DNA from: Roseiarcus sp963764955
Lineage (GTDB): Bacteria > Pseudomonadota > Alphaproteobacteria > Rhizobiales > Beijerinckiaceae
Direction: 5' to 3'
DNA length: 64,000 nucleotides
NCBI GenBank assembly: GCA_963764955.1
Contig: CAVXVE010000067.1
Span: forward strand, 19,331-83,330
Shown: positions 1-8,414 of the stretch, piece after piece
Numbering within the stretch: the stretch's first letter is position 1
Layout: every line of letters begins with the position of its first letter
The notes under the pieces: model-generated
What the model was told of the DNA's origin: nothing
The model's input: only the letters and a program-made list of their open reading frames with translations
Databases searched by the model: none
Position numbers and translations under genes: made by a program

Positions 1-72
1 CGTGCGGCGGCCGATCTCAAGCGATTGCACCGGTTAAGGACCCGTGTGGCGACCGCTGGGTTCGACCATTGA
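1..72 (+). CDS. possible 3' end of a gene entering from the left
   Basis: The first reading frame is open from base 1 for 23 codons and stops with TGA at 70-72. The short peptide is rich in Arg, Leu and Ala, as expected of a protein tail in high-GC DNA, but so is random sequence here. No family is recognised. It could equally be non-coding. Confidence 0.25.
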   Translation, partial: RAAADLKRLHRLRTRVATAGFDH

Positions 73-98
73 TTGCTTGGCGGAGCGGAACGCGACAC

Positions 99-180
99 GA
101 AATTTCAAGTCAAGGATGCGCGTTTAGACGCGCACCGCCTACGGCGGCGGCCTTTCGGGCCGTCCTTGAGTTGCAATTTC
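99..180. other. cloverleaf-like palindromic element
   Basis: Positions 99-118 and 161-180 form an outer stem matching at about 16 of 20 pairs. Enclosed are three small perfect hairpins: 118-133 (6-bp stem gcgcgt/acgcgc), 135-147 (ccgcc/ggcgg) and 148-162 (cggcc/ggccg). The layout is a three-leaf clover, but anticodon and TpsiC signatures of a tRNA are absent. It could be a REP-type repeat, a structured RNA or a terminator for the gene downstream on the minus strand. Function is not known. Confidence 0.5.
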
Positions 181-268
181 CGTCGCGTAAAATCGCATCC
201 AAGCCATCAACGATCGGCTGTCGCCTGGCGGCGCGCCAGCGGGCCCACAAAGCGGCCAGCGTTTCCCC

Positions 269-1148
269 TCAGATCTCGTTCATCACTTGGGCGTAGGACA
301 GGACCCCGAACAAGGCTGTCCCCCCAAGAATATTGCCGATGAGAACGGGCGCGATGAAGCCAAACAGCATCTGCGCCACGCTCTGCTGTCCCGCGAGGAC
401 GAGCATGAAGGCCTCCATGCTGCCGGCGACGATGTGCTGGAACCCGCCGACCGCGATCAGATAGGTGAGGACCACGATCATCTGAAACTCGGCGCCCTCG
501 GCGCTCGGCATGAGCCAGACCAGGACCGCGATCAGAAAGCCCGCCGAAATCCCGCGCACCAGCATTTCGAACCAGCCGTGGCCGAGCGTATGCATGCTCA
601 CCTCCAGCATCGCCTGCTTGAGGTTGTCCTCGAGAACCGGGGTGAACGAGCAGAAGAGCGCGGCGAGCAGCGTGCCGGCGAAATTGGCGGCCAGCACAAG
701 GCCCCACATGCGCGCCATCGCAACGAGGTTCTTGCGGGAGAAATCGGCGAGCAGGGGCAGGACGACGGTGATCGTCGTCTCGGTGAACAATTGCTGGCGC
801 GCCAGGATCACCATGAGGAATCCGATGGAATAGCCGAAGGCTCGAGACCAGCGGCGCCCATGGCGCGTCGGGCAGGGCGCGCATCAGCGCCGCCTGGCCG
901 AGCAGCGAAAAGCTGATCGAGAGGCCGCCGGCGAATCCGGACCACCAGAGCGAGACGGCCGGCCGCTCCATCTGCTCCTGGCCCTCCTGCCGGACGATCT
1001 GATAGACCGTCCTGACCGGCAGACGGGCGTGGTCGGCGAGCGCGCGCTCCTCGCGCTCGACGGCTTCTTCCTCGGATATGCTCAAGCCCCGCCTCGCTTT
1101 GGCCAACGCGCAAACGGAGAAACGCGCGGGCGAGCCGCTTGGTTGCAT
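269..1148 (-). CDS. formate/nitrite transporter family protein, frameshifted
   Basis: This is an FNT-family pentameric channel of the inner membrane that moves small monovalent anions such as formate or nitrite. The N-terminal frame (from about 1148 to 840) has a charged lead-in and the SLWWSGFAGGLSISFS segment. The remainder (839-269) carries RQQLFTETT and several hydrophobic helices ending in ALFGVLSYAQV. The two frames join if one A of 837-838 is removed, which gives a 292-residue protein, the usual FNT size. Upstream residues of the long frame are poorly conserved, so the true start may lie a few codons inside 1148. The single extra base is more likely a sequence error than decay, since the remainder is intact. 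Confidence 0.8.
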
Positions 1149-1212
1149 GGGGAGGCGCAGCGCCGCCCGCCCCGGCGCCAGGGGGGCGCCCCAGCCGCAG
1201 GGACGAAGCGCG

Positions 1213-1600
1213 ATGACCGAAGCCGCCCTCGCCGACCTCTACCGGGCCTATCATCGTCTGCCTCAACCGGCAGGACTGGGCGAATCTCGGTGAGTTCGTG
1301 GCGGACGACGCGCGCCATAACGGCCGGCCGTTCGGGCTTGCCGGCTATCGCGCAATGCTCGAGCGCGATTTCGAGGAGATCCCGGATCTTGAGTTCAATA
1401 TCGAGCTTCTGGTCTGCGAGCCGCCTAATGTCGCGAGCCGGCTCCGCTTCGACTGCCGGCCGAAAGGCATGTTTCTCGGGCTGCCGGTCAATGGCAGGCG
1501 GGTCGTCTTCGCCGAGAATGTTTTCTACCGGTTCGAGGGCGAAAGAATTGCGGAGGTGTGGTCGGTGGTCGACAAGGCGGCGATCGAGGCGCAGCTTTGA
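1213..1600 (+). CDS. SnoaL-like / NTF2-fold protein, frameshifted
   Basis: The protein begins MTEAALADLYRAY and continues one frame later as IVCLNRQDWANLGEFVADD, then ARHNGRPFGLAGYRAML. This is the pattern of SnoaL-like polyketide cyclase/ester cyclase proteins, small cone-shaped alpha+beta barrels. Removing one base near 1252 restores a single frame of 128 residues, the normal size. The family includes hydrolases, isomerases and proteins without known activity, so the substrate cannot be named. The gene runs divergently from the FNT transporter with 64 bp between the starts, so the two may share a control region. Confidence 0.7.
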
Positions 1601-1709
1601 GGGGTGCTAGACGGTGGTGTCGGATGCCGGCTCGTGATCGGGGCGCTGTAAAGGCTCCGATATCGTTAGCTGTTGGTCGATGCCGATACGAGTGTTCGTG
1701 GCAACATGT
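1601..1709. other. short intergenic gap
   Basis: This is a gap between the converging SnoaL-like gene and the broken unknown gene. It includes the motif gatcggggc but no convincing terminator hairpin. Base composition starts to become AT-richer here. Confidence 0.4.
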
Positions 1710-2318
1710 CTAAGCCCTTCCGAAATGCAGCCTGTAGCTTTCGTCCACCCATATCTTGAAGACGGCCTCGCACGGTTCTGATTCGCGCGAGAGCGCAGTC
1801 AAGGTGATTACGTAAGCCCCCAACGGCAACCACCAAGGCCACATGTCGCGCGACGCCCATCCGGTGGGATGGGGCAAATGTAGGACTATCCGATCCTTCT
1901 CGGTATCACCCCGTGTTGAGCCAGTTGGCTCAGCATAATGGACAATCTCGACTAGCCAACTCTCGGTAGGATTGAGGGTAAAAGAGTCTTGAATTAAATG
2001 ACGCGTCGGCGATCCTGTCTGTGGATTGATAATGTCTAGATACAGTTTGCAGTTCGAAACAAACATATTTCGTGATGAGTTCTGCAGAGCGATAGAAAAA
2101 GTCCTCTGCGATCGATAAAGACTAACTGCTTTTGTGTTCTCGTATTCGGCACCGATCTCACAAATTATTTGAAGTGCCGGCCTATCTGCAACGCTTAGTG
2201 TCTCCGCTGTTGTGAGTGTTTCGCCACCAAATCGGCGTGTCGGGTCCAGAGCGGCTTTAAGTGTTCGCTCAATTGGATCATAGAGCTGGTCCCGATCGTT
2301 TGAACAGGATTCCGCGAA
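1710..2318 (-). pseudogene. 3' fragment of an unknown gene broken by an IS3-family element
   Basis: An open minus-strand frame of about 200 residues runs from the edge of the IS element to a stop at 1710. It has ordinary soluble-protein composition (FAESCSNDRDQLYDP near its start, KIWVDESYRLHFGRA at its end) with Trp-rich MWPWWLPLG in between. There is no ATG at its upstream end; the open frame only runs on into the IS element. The natural start therefore lies on the far side, near 5084-5460. DNA here is clearly less GC-rich than the rest of the window, which suggests recent transfer. The family is not recognised. Confidence 0.6.
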
Positions 2319-2712
2319 GGTTAAGTGGACTGCTGCCAGGGTCGGTCCTTTGCAATTTCGCGCGCGGGGCGTGGTGGAGGGAGGGCGTAGCCCGACCCGG
2401 AGACACGTCCTGCGCGCGGCGGAAAATTCATGCCGCCGCCGCGAGGGGCGATGGCGTGAAGTAGGCCTCGTCCGGGGTGCGCCGGTCAAGGCTCGAATGC
2501 GGGCGCCGATGATTGTAAAAGGCCAGATAGCGACCGATCGAGCTGCGCGCCTCGCTGACGCTATCGTAGGCTCTCAGGTAGACCTCCTCGTATTTGACGC
2601 TTCGCCACAGGCGCTCGACGAACACGTTGTCTCGCCAGGCGCCTCTGCCGTCCATGCTGATCGCGACGCGATGCTTCAGCAGCACGCCGGTAAAGTCGAC
2701 GCTTGTGAACTG

Positions 2713-4169
2713 GGCGGATTTAAGCGGTCGTCGCAACACGATCTTTGTCGGCTGATAGGAGAAACCGGTCAAGCGCCTCTGCGGGTGTCTTCCAATCAAG
2801 CGTCTTTCGGGGCCGCGAGTTGAGGGCGGCGGCCACGGCTGCAATCTCGTTGGCGCTGTGCATGCTGAGATCGGTCCCTTTGGGGAAGTACTGGCGCAGC
2901 AGTCCGTTAGTGTTCTCGTTGGTGCCCCGTTGCCATGGGCTGTGAGGATCGCAGAAATAGACTTGCACGCCCGCCTCGATCTTGAGGCGCGCGTGCTGGG
3001 CCATCTCAGCTCCTTGATCCCAAGTCAGCGACCGGCGCAGTTGCTCGGGCAACGTGACGATCGTGCGCGAGATGGCGGCACGTACCGCCTCGGCGCCATG
3101 ACCGGCGAGTGCGGGCCCGTTCTTCACGCGAGCCTCGTGGCCATGGCCCGCCATGCGCGGCAGGTATAGCAGCAGAGTGAAGCGCGTCGTGCGCTCCACT
3201 AAGGTGCCGATCGCCGAACTCCCAAGACCCAGGATAAGGTCTCCTTCCCAGTGGCCCGGCACGGCGCGATCGGCTGCCTCCGCCGGACGTTGGCTGATCA
3301 TGATCTCGGGAGAGATGAAGGTCTTGCCTCGCCCGCGCGTGCGCGCCCTCGGCATCCGCAACACGCGCCCGGTGCGCAGGCAGGCCGTCAGTTCGCGGCG
3401 CAACGCGCCTCGACCTTGAACGAACAGCGCTTGATAGATGGCTTCATGGCTGATGCGCATGGTCGCGTCGTCCGCGAAGTCCACCGGCAGGCGACGGGCG
3501 ATCTGCTCCGGGCTCCAGGCGTTTGCCCATCGCCGGTCCTTCCGTGGTCCGTGCCGACGGCTTTTCCAGGACACGACCGGGCCGGGAACAGGAGCCCCGC
3601 TCGGAGCCACAACGACGCCAGCCAACCGTTCCTCGACATAGGTTCTTAACGCCGCGTTGCGCGCAAGCTTCGCCTGCTTTGGGCGGCGAGCAGCGCGCTC
3701 GGCGTGCCATTGCGCTGTCGTCGCACGATACGCGAGGCCACCGCTTCGGGTGGCGGCGTTGCGCCGCAGCTCTCTGGAGATTGTCGATGCCACTCGCCCG
3801 AGCCGGCGAGCGACCTCCTGCATGGAGTAGCCCTGAACGCGAAGGAGCGCGATCTCCTCCCGCTCCGCAAAAGAGAGATACCGACCACAGAGCGGCTTCG
3901 CCGATAGCCCAAACATCGATGGCGGCATGCCCCCTGCCTTCCTGAACCATCGTGTTCCTACCGCCTGCGGGACACCGACACCGACCGCAGCATCTTCACT
4001 CGCCGTGCCCGCCGCAATCGCTGCCCAAAATCGCCGCCGCTCCTCTCGCCCTGCCACCGGCGGTCGACCTGGTGAGAACAAGCGCACCCGCCCAGAACGA
4101 TCCGAGCGCCGTTTTCGAATGTTCATCGCAACTCCCGTCAAAATGTTGCGACGACCACTTGAATCCGCC
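2713..4169 (-). mobile_element. IS30-family insertion sequence inside the IS3 element
   Basis: This 1,457-bp element is bounded by near-perfect inverted ends: ggcggatttaagcggtcgtc at 2713 and the complement of gaccacttgaatccgcc ending at 4169 (about 2 mismatches in 26). A 3-bp target duplication, ctg, is present at 2710-2712 and 4170-4172. Deleting the element plus one ctg restores the IS3 orfB reading frame exactly across its DQGSQ-FTSVDF motif. The clean duplication and near-identical ends point to a recent insertion. Confidence 0.9.
2720..4126 (-). CDS. IS30-family transposase
   Basis: This is a DDE transposase of 468 residues. The N-terminal half has an HTH segment typical of the family (LSFAEREEIALLRVQGYSMQ followed by EVARRLGRVASTISREL). 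The catalytic core shows GHWEGDLI (first Asp), WDQGAEMAQH (second Asp) and NENTNGLLRQYFPKGTD with the family's Glu. The start chosen is the ATG at 4126, just inside the right inverted repeat; the frame is open further upstream but would then leave the element. The stop overlaps the left inverted repeat. It looks intact and probably active. Confidence 0.9.
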   Translation of the reverse strand: MNIRKRRSDRSGRVRLFSPGRPPVAGREERRRFWAAIAAGTASEDAAVGVGVPQAVGTRWFRKAGGMPPSMFGLSAKPLCGRYLSFAEREEIALLRVQGYSMQEVARRLGRVASTISRELRRNAATRSGGLAYRATTAQWHAERAARRPKQAKLARNAALRTYVEERLAGVVVAPSGAPVPGPVVSWKSRRHGPRKDRRWANAWSPEQIARRLPVDFADDATMRISHEAIYQALFVQGRGALRRELTACLRTGRVLRMPRARTRGRGKTFISPEIMISQRPAEAADRAVPGHWEGDLILGLGSSAIGTLVERTTRFTLLLYLPRMAGHGHEARVKNGPALAGHGAEAVRAAISRTIVTLPEQLRRSLTWDQGAEMAQHARLKIEAGVQVYFCDPHSPWQRGTNENTNGLLRQYFPKGTDLSMHSANEIAAVAAALNSRPRKTLDWKTPAEALDRFLLSADKDRVATTA

Positions 4170-4711
4170 CTGGCTGCCCTGGTCGCTGTTGAAGATGTCC
4201 GGCTTGCCACGCTTGGCCAGGGCCTCCTCCAGCGCCTCGATGCAGAAGTCGGCTTCCATCGTGATCGACACCCGATGCGCAAGAACCCGCCGGCTGAACA
4301 CGTCGACGACCGCCGCCAGGTAGACGAAGCCACGCGCCATCGGGATGTAGGTGATGTCCATCGCCCACACTTGATCGGCCCGTTCGATCTTCACCCCGCG
4401 CAGCAGATACGGGTAGATCTTGTGGCCGGGCGCGGGTTTGCTGGTGTTCGGACGGCGATAGATGGCCGCGATCCCGATGCGCTTCATCAGGCTGGTTACA
4501 TGGCGCCGGCCGAGCGAGACGCCCTCCCGGTTCAGGAAGTCGCGCAGCATCCGGCTGCCCGCAAACGGGTAGTCGAGATGCAGTTCGTCGAGGCGGCGCA
4601 TGATCCGCAAATCCTCGGTCGAGGTTGGCCAGGGTTTGTAGTAGACGGCGCCCCGGCTGACGCCGAGCGCCTCGGCCTGCCGGGAGATCGGCAAGTCGTG
4701 CTCACGGTCGA

Positions 4712-5023
4712 TCATCGCCTTGCGCTCAGCAATCCCGCCTTGGTGAGCGCCCCTTCTAAAAAATCGTTCTCCAGGGTCAGCTCGCCGATCTTGGCGTGAA
4801 GCGCCTTCAAGTCGACGCTCGGCGCCGCCTTCGTCTCGCCCCTGTCAGCGCCGAACAGGCCAGCCGCCCCTTCCAGCACCTGGCTTCGCCATTGCGTGAC
4901 CTGGTTCGGGTGCACATCGAAAAGCTGAGCCAGTTCGGCCAGCGTCTTGTCGCCCTTCATGGCAGCCAACGCCACCTTCGCCTTGAAGCCCGGCGTGTGG
5001 TTCCTACGGGTTCGCTTCGTCAT
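4712..5023 (-). CDS. IS3-family transposase orfA
   Basis: This helix-turn-helix DNA-binding protein of about 103 residues begins MTKRTRRNHTPGFKAKVALA. It has the Tn3/IS3-type HTH core TLAELAQLFDVHPNQVTQW and a leucine-heptad C-terminal part (ALHAKIGELTLENDFLEGAL) that mediates multimerisation with OrfAB. The start at 5023 is preferred over the longer open frame because family members begin with this MTKR/MSKR lead. Its stop overlaps the start of orfB. Confidence 0.85.
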   Translation of the reverse strand: MTKRTRRNHTPGFKAKVALAAMKGDKTLAELAQLFDVHPNQVTQWRSQVLEGAAGLFGADRGETKAAPSVDLKALHAKIGELTLENDFLEGALTKAGLLSARR

Positions 5024-5165
5024 CTTTGCTCCTGATTCGCGACGAGAACCCTCGCCGCCGTCAGGCAGAAAATCCACTCAACCGACTGTTCAGATTCTCG
5101 AAGCCAGCTCTCATCTCCCTTTTCTCGCGCCAATCGAGTCAGACGCAACTCCTCGGTGTGGGCTT

Positions 5166-5456
5166 CTAGCGCGCGGGTCGTTGCGTCCGGCGCATTAGAG
5201 GCAACGCGCGAAAGACGAAATGAGCCCTCAGCACTAGGCCAATTACAATAATCAGCGTACCGATTGTCCACCAATACCAAGGCCATGCGGGGAGCCAAGC
5301 CAGCAACTTCCATTTGGCGGCGACTACTGGCGACAAAAACTCGTCCCGGTAGAGTACAACCGTACTAAGGAGGGTAGTGGGGAGGGCAAATACAAGCTGC
5401 CACCTCGGCGCCAATACCAAGCGCCAATGAACGAGGCGAGGCTTGATCCCAATCAT
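5166..5456 (-). CDS. small membrane protein of unknown function next to the IS element
   Basis: The frame encodes 96 residues with a short basic N-terminus and two strongly hydrophobic segments (about residues 18-38 and 52-75, the second WYWWTIGTLIIVIGLVL). A related open stretch in another frame (5178 down to 5084, EAHTEELRLTRLAREKGDES) continues toward the IS3 edge and reads like soluble protein. It may be the cytoplasmic part of the same protein or of the broken gene at 1710-2318. AT-richer composition links all three pieces. No family is recognised. Confidence 0.4.
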   Translation of the reverse strand: MIGIKPRLVHWRLVLAPRWQLVFALPTTLLSTVVLYRDEFLSPVVAAKWKLLAWLPAWPWYWWTIGTLIIVIGLVLRAHFVFRALPLMRRTQRPAR

Positions 5457-5845
5457 TTGATTTTCATATCACAAACTTCCGCAGAACAAGGCTCTCCACC
5501 CGATTGGATGTGGGTGGCCGGCTTAAGCCCGGCCAACGCCATGTCTATCGAGTTCCGCGCGCTACAAAAGATTCCTAAATCCAGAAATCTTCGCTACAAT
5601 GGCTTCTATGAAGCTCCAGGTTGAATGCGTAAGTTATACTGACGCGCGGCCTTCGCGCCCCGCCTTCCCGGCTCTCACCGCCCCAAAAGGCGCGCTAAAA
5701 AATTTTCAACGAAATTCGCCCGTAACCCATTGAAAAGGCTCATTTCGGACGAGAGAATCCAAGGAAATCCAAGCTTTTCCAACCCCGTTTGAGGGGGTCA
5801 AATCGCCTCGAATGGGGCTAGCCCAAGCAAACCCAAATCCGCCCC
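5457..5845. other. intergenic region with dispersed-repeat sequence
   Basis: No gene is seen in these 389 bp. The right part (about 5700-5790), read on the minus strand, contains ccttttcaatgggtt, shared with the core of the 310-bp repeat at 38.2 kb, and the 24-base repeat described separately. The left part resembles degraded flank of the insertion region. Confidence 0.5.
5763..5786 (-). repeat. 24-base dispersed repeat, inverted copy
   Basis: The 24 bases match exactly the complement of 63977-64000 at the window end (core ggttggaaaagcttggattt). An exact 24-base match is not expected by chance in a window this size. It sits just upstream of sequence shared with the 310-bp repeat family, so it may be a further module of that family. 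Confidence 0.7.
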
Positions 5846-7625
5846 TCACCGCCGGCCGAACAGCCGCTCGATGTCGGAAAGCTTGAGTTCCACATAAGTC
5901 GGACGGCCATGGTTGCATGTGGATGCGCCCGGCGTCGCCTCCATTGTGCGCAGGAGCGCGTTCATCTCCTCAGGCTTGAGCTGCCGCCCCGAGCGCACCG
6001 AATGATGGCAGGCGAAGGTGGCGAGCCGCTGGTCGAGCCGGCGCGCCAAGGTCTGGGCGCCGTCCTCGGCCGCCAGGTCGGCGGCGAGGTCGCGCACGAG
6101 GGCGGCGAGGTCGCCCTGCGCGATCGCCGCGGGCGCTTCGCGCACCATCAAAGCGCCGGGGCCGAAGCCCTCGACGACGAGGCCGAGCCCCGCCAGTTCC
6201 TCGGAATGCGCCTCGATCAGCGCCGCCGCGTCGGGATCGAGATCGACGACGAGCGGGGTCAGAAGCGTCTGCCGCTCGATCGCGCCCTGCTCGCGCTCCC
6301 GCTTGAGCTTCTCATAGACGATCCGCTCATGCGCCGCGTGCTGGTCGACGATGACCACGCCGTCCTTGGTCTGGGCGATGATGTAGTTCTCGTGCAGCTG
6401 CGCCCGGGCCGCGCCGAGGGGCGCCGCGAGGTCGCGCTCGCTCGCCAGGGCGGGCGCGGGCGCGGAAGGGGCGGCTTCGGCGAAGCTCGCCTGCGCGGGC
6501 TCGGCGAGCCGGGGCGCGGCGGGCGACGCGCGCCAGTCCCAGCGGGGCGAATAGGACGGCCCGCGATAAGTCTGCGGGGGCCGCATCGCGAGGATGGTCG
6601 CCGACCCGCCCGTGGTCGAGGCGCGAGGGAGCGCCTCGTTCAGGCGCTGCTTGATCGCCGCCGACGATGAGGCTGCGGACAGCGGCCGCGTCGCGAAAGC
6701 GCACCTCGGCTTTCGCAGGGTGGACGTTGACGTCGACTTGCGCGGCCTCGCATTCGACGAACAGGGCCGCGACCGCGTGCCGGTCAGGAGGCAGGAAATC
6801 AAGGTAGGCCGCGCGCAGGGCGCCGGCCAGGGTCCTGTCGCGCACCGCCCGCCCGTTGACGAACAGGAACTGCTGCAAGGCGTTCGGCCGGGTGAAGGTC
6901 GGCAGGCCGACCCGGCCGGTCAGCCTCAGCGCCTCCCGGCTCGCGTCGAGCGCGACCGAATTGGCCGCGAACTCGTCGCCGAGCGCCTGGCGCAGCCGCT
7001 CGGTGAAGCCCGCTTCGCCCGGGCCCGCGGCCGGCCAGTCGAAACTTGCGCCGATATCGGTCGCAAACGAAAAGCGCACGTCCGGAGCGGCCATCGCGAG
7101 CCGCCTCACCGCATCGGCCGCGGCCAGAGCCTCGGCGCGGTCCGATTTGAGGAACTTGAGCCGGGCAGGGGTGGCGGCGAACAGGTCGCGCGCCTCGACC
7201 CGCGCGCCTAGAGGCGCGGCGCAGGGTTCGATCCCGCGCTTGATCCCGTCCTCGACCAGGAGCTTGAGCCCATGCGCCGCGCCGGGCGAGCGGGCGCGGA
7301 TCTCGAGCCGCGACACCGAGGCGATCGAGGGCAAAGCCTCGCCGCGGAAGCCGAAACTGGCGATTTGCGCAAGATCGCCGTCCGGCAGTTTGGACGTCGC
7401 GTGGCGCTCGACCGAGAGCGCAAGGTCGGCTTCGTCCATGCCCCGCCCGTCGTCGGTGACACGGATGAGCCGCCGGCCGCCGGCCTCGATCGTGACCTCG
7501 ACCGCCTTGGCGCCAGCGTCGAGCGCGTTCTCGACCAATTCCTTGATCGCCGCGGCCGGCCGCTCGATCACTTCCCCCGCGGCGATGCGGTCGATGGTCA
7601 AGGGATCGAGACGGCGAATCGGCAT
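5846..7625 (-). CDS. mutL: DNA mismatch repair protein MutL, frameshifted
   Basis: MutL couples mismatch recognition by MutS to strand incision and removal. The N-terminal GHKL ATPase shows KELVENALDAGA, DDGRGMD and FGFRGEALPSIASVS. The C-terminal domain has the endonuclease motif DQHAAHERIVYE and the zinc-site residues in TFACHHSV and STCNHGRPTYVEL, so this is the incising type found in bacteria lacking MutH. The two halves are in different frames; removing one base near 6657 joins SLIVG to AIKQRLNEALPRAS and yields 592 residues, the expected length. All motifs are intact, so a real loss of function is unlikely. It is divergent from the GFA gene. Confidence 0.9.
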
Positions 7626-7930
7626 GGGGGCGCAAACCTCGTCCTGATCTTATTGCATCGGCGCCGCGGCGTCGCGGTCCGGGCGTGGCTCGGCAGCAAC
7701 TTTGCGCAAGCCGGCGGCCTTGGCGCCGCCTGTCAGCCCTTGTTTCCTAGAGGCGGCCGGCCGAACGGCTCCCGCGCAGAAAGTTTACGCGCATGAGTGT
7801 TTTCAGAGACTTAAGGTCTCCTTTGCGCGCGCTCTACGCCCCCGGCCCGCGGGCGCGAACCCCTCCTTGCGCGACCAGATTGGCCGCTCGACGCGGACAC
7901 GTTAGATTCGGTGGATGAGGAGGAGGACCG
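7626..7930. promoter_or_regulatory. divergent intergenic region between mutL and the GFA gene
   Basis: These 305 bp hold the control regions of two divergent genes. A short inverted repeat, gagac-ttaag-gtctc, lies near 7807-7821. A good ribosome binding site (ggaggaggacc) sits directly before the GFA start. No other feature is clear. Confidence 0.4.
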
Positions 7931-8338
7931 ATGACCTTCGAGGGCGGATGCTATTGTGGACAAGTGCGCTATGCAGCCGAGGGCGGGCCGGTTCTCAGGG
8001 CGCAATGCCATTGCCGCCAATGCCAGTATTTCAGCGGCGGCGCGCCGAACCTGTTCATGCTGATGCCGCCGAAAGGGTTCCGCTATGTGAGCGGCGCGCC
8101 CAAAGACTTCACCCGCAGCGATCTCGAGCAGGCGGTGACGCGCGAATTCTGCGAGCATTGCGGCACGCATCTCACGACCCGGCGCCCGGGCCTGCCGTTC
8201 GTGATCCTGAAGGTCGGAACCCTCGACGACCCGAGCCTGTTCGGCGGCCCGCAAATTGCGATCAACACGAGCGACATGCAGCCGTTTCACATCATCCCCG
8301 AGGGCCTGCCGGCGTTCGAGCGCGAGCCGCCGCCCTGA
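7931..8338 (+). CDS. GFA/CENP-V family zinc protein
   Basis: This small zinc-binding protein of 135 residues belongs to the Gfa-like fold (glutathione-dependent formaldehyde-activating family). Zinc ligands are visible as GGCYCGQVRY (two Cys), AQCHCRQCQ (three Cys) and CEHCGTHL near residue 75. Some members act with glutathione on formaldehyde, but most are uncharacterised, so the reaction cannot be assigned. The start has a strong ribosome binding site. The gene is followed after 76 bp by a serine hydrolase on the same strand. Confidence 0.8.
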   Translation: MTFEGGCYCGQVRYAAEGGPVLRAQCHCRQCQYFSGGAPNLFMLMPPKGFRYVSGAPKDFTRSDLEQAVTREFCEHCGTHLTTRRPGLPFVILKVGTLDDPSLFGGPQIAINTSDMQPFHIIPEGLPAFEREPPP

Positions 8339-8414
8339 CAAAAAAGTGGACTTCCCCGCGGCGCGGAGGCGGGAGATTTTGCTCGCTCGCATCCAATAAG
8401 GGGGAAGGGCGGCC

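Larger units (their letters stand above)
2428..4715 (-). pseudogene. IS3-family transposase orfB, split by IS30
   Basis: The 5' part (4715 down to 4173) carries the helical HTH-like lead-in and the start of the integrase core: AMDITYIPMARGF (first Asp) and DIFNSDQGSQ (second Asp). The 3' part (2709 down to 2428) carries FTSVDFTGVL, NVFVERLWRSVKYEEVYL with the catalytic Glu, and the tail YNHRRPHSSLDRRTPDEAYF. The frame joins cleanly when the IS30 copy and its duplicated ctg are removed. The ATG overlaps the orfA stop (atga), as in IS3 elements that make an OrfAB fusion by frameshifting. As it stands the transposase cannot be made whole. Confidence 0.85.
2319..5083 (-). mobile_element. IS3-family insertion sequence, interrupted by an IS30-family element
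   Basis: The element has two overlapping frames (orfA, orfB with a DDE integrase core) and imperfect ends. The sequence ggttaagtggact from 2319 matches the inverted complement of the bases ending at 5083 (ggttgagtggatt), followed on both sides by ctgcc. Without the inserted IS30 and its 3-bp duplication the element is about 1.3 kb, the normal IS3 size. No clean target duplication is seen at the outer ends, so it is probably old or the exact ends differ by a few bases. It separates two parts of an AT-richer unknown gene. Confidence 0.75.

Noticed and set aside
99..180. A tRNA gene
   Set aside because: The cloverleaf shape is suggestive, but the D-arm, anticodon loop and TpsiC consensus bases are missing and the outer stem is 20 bp, not 7.
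269..1148. The FNT transporter as a true pseudogene
   Set aside because: Only one extra base separates two fully conserved halves, the same type of change as in a dozen other genes, including mutL. Sequence error is the simpler explanation.
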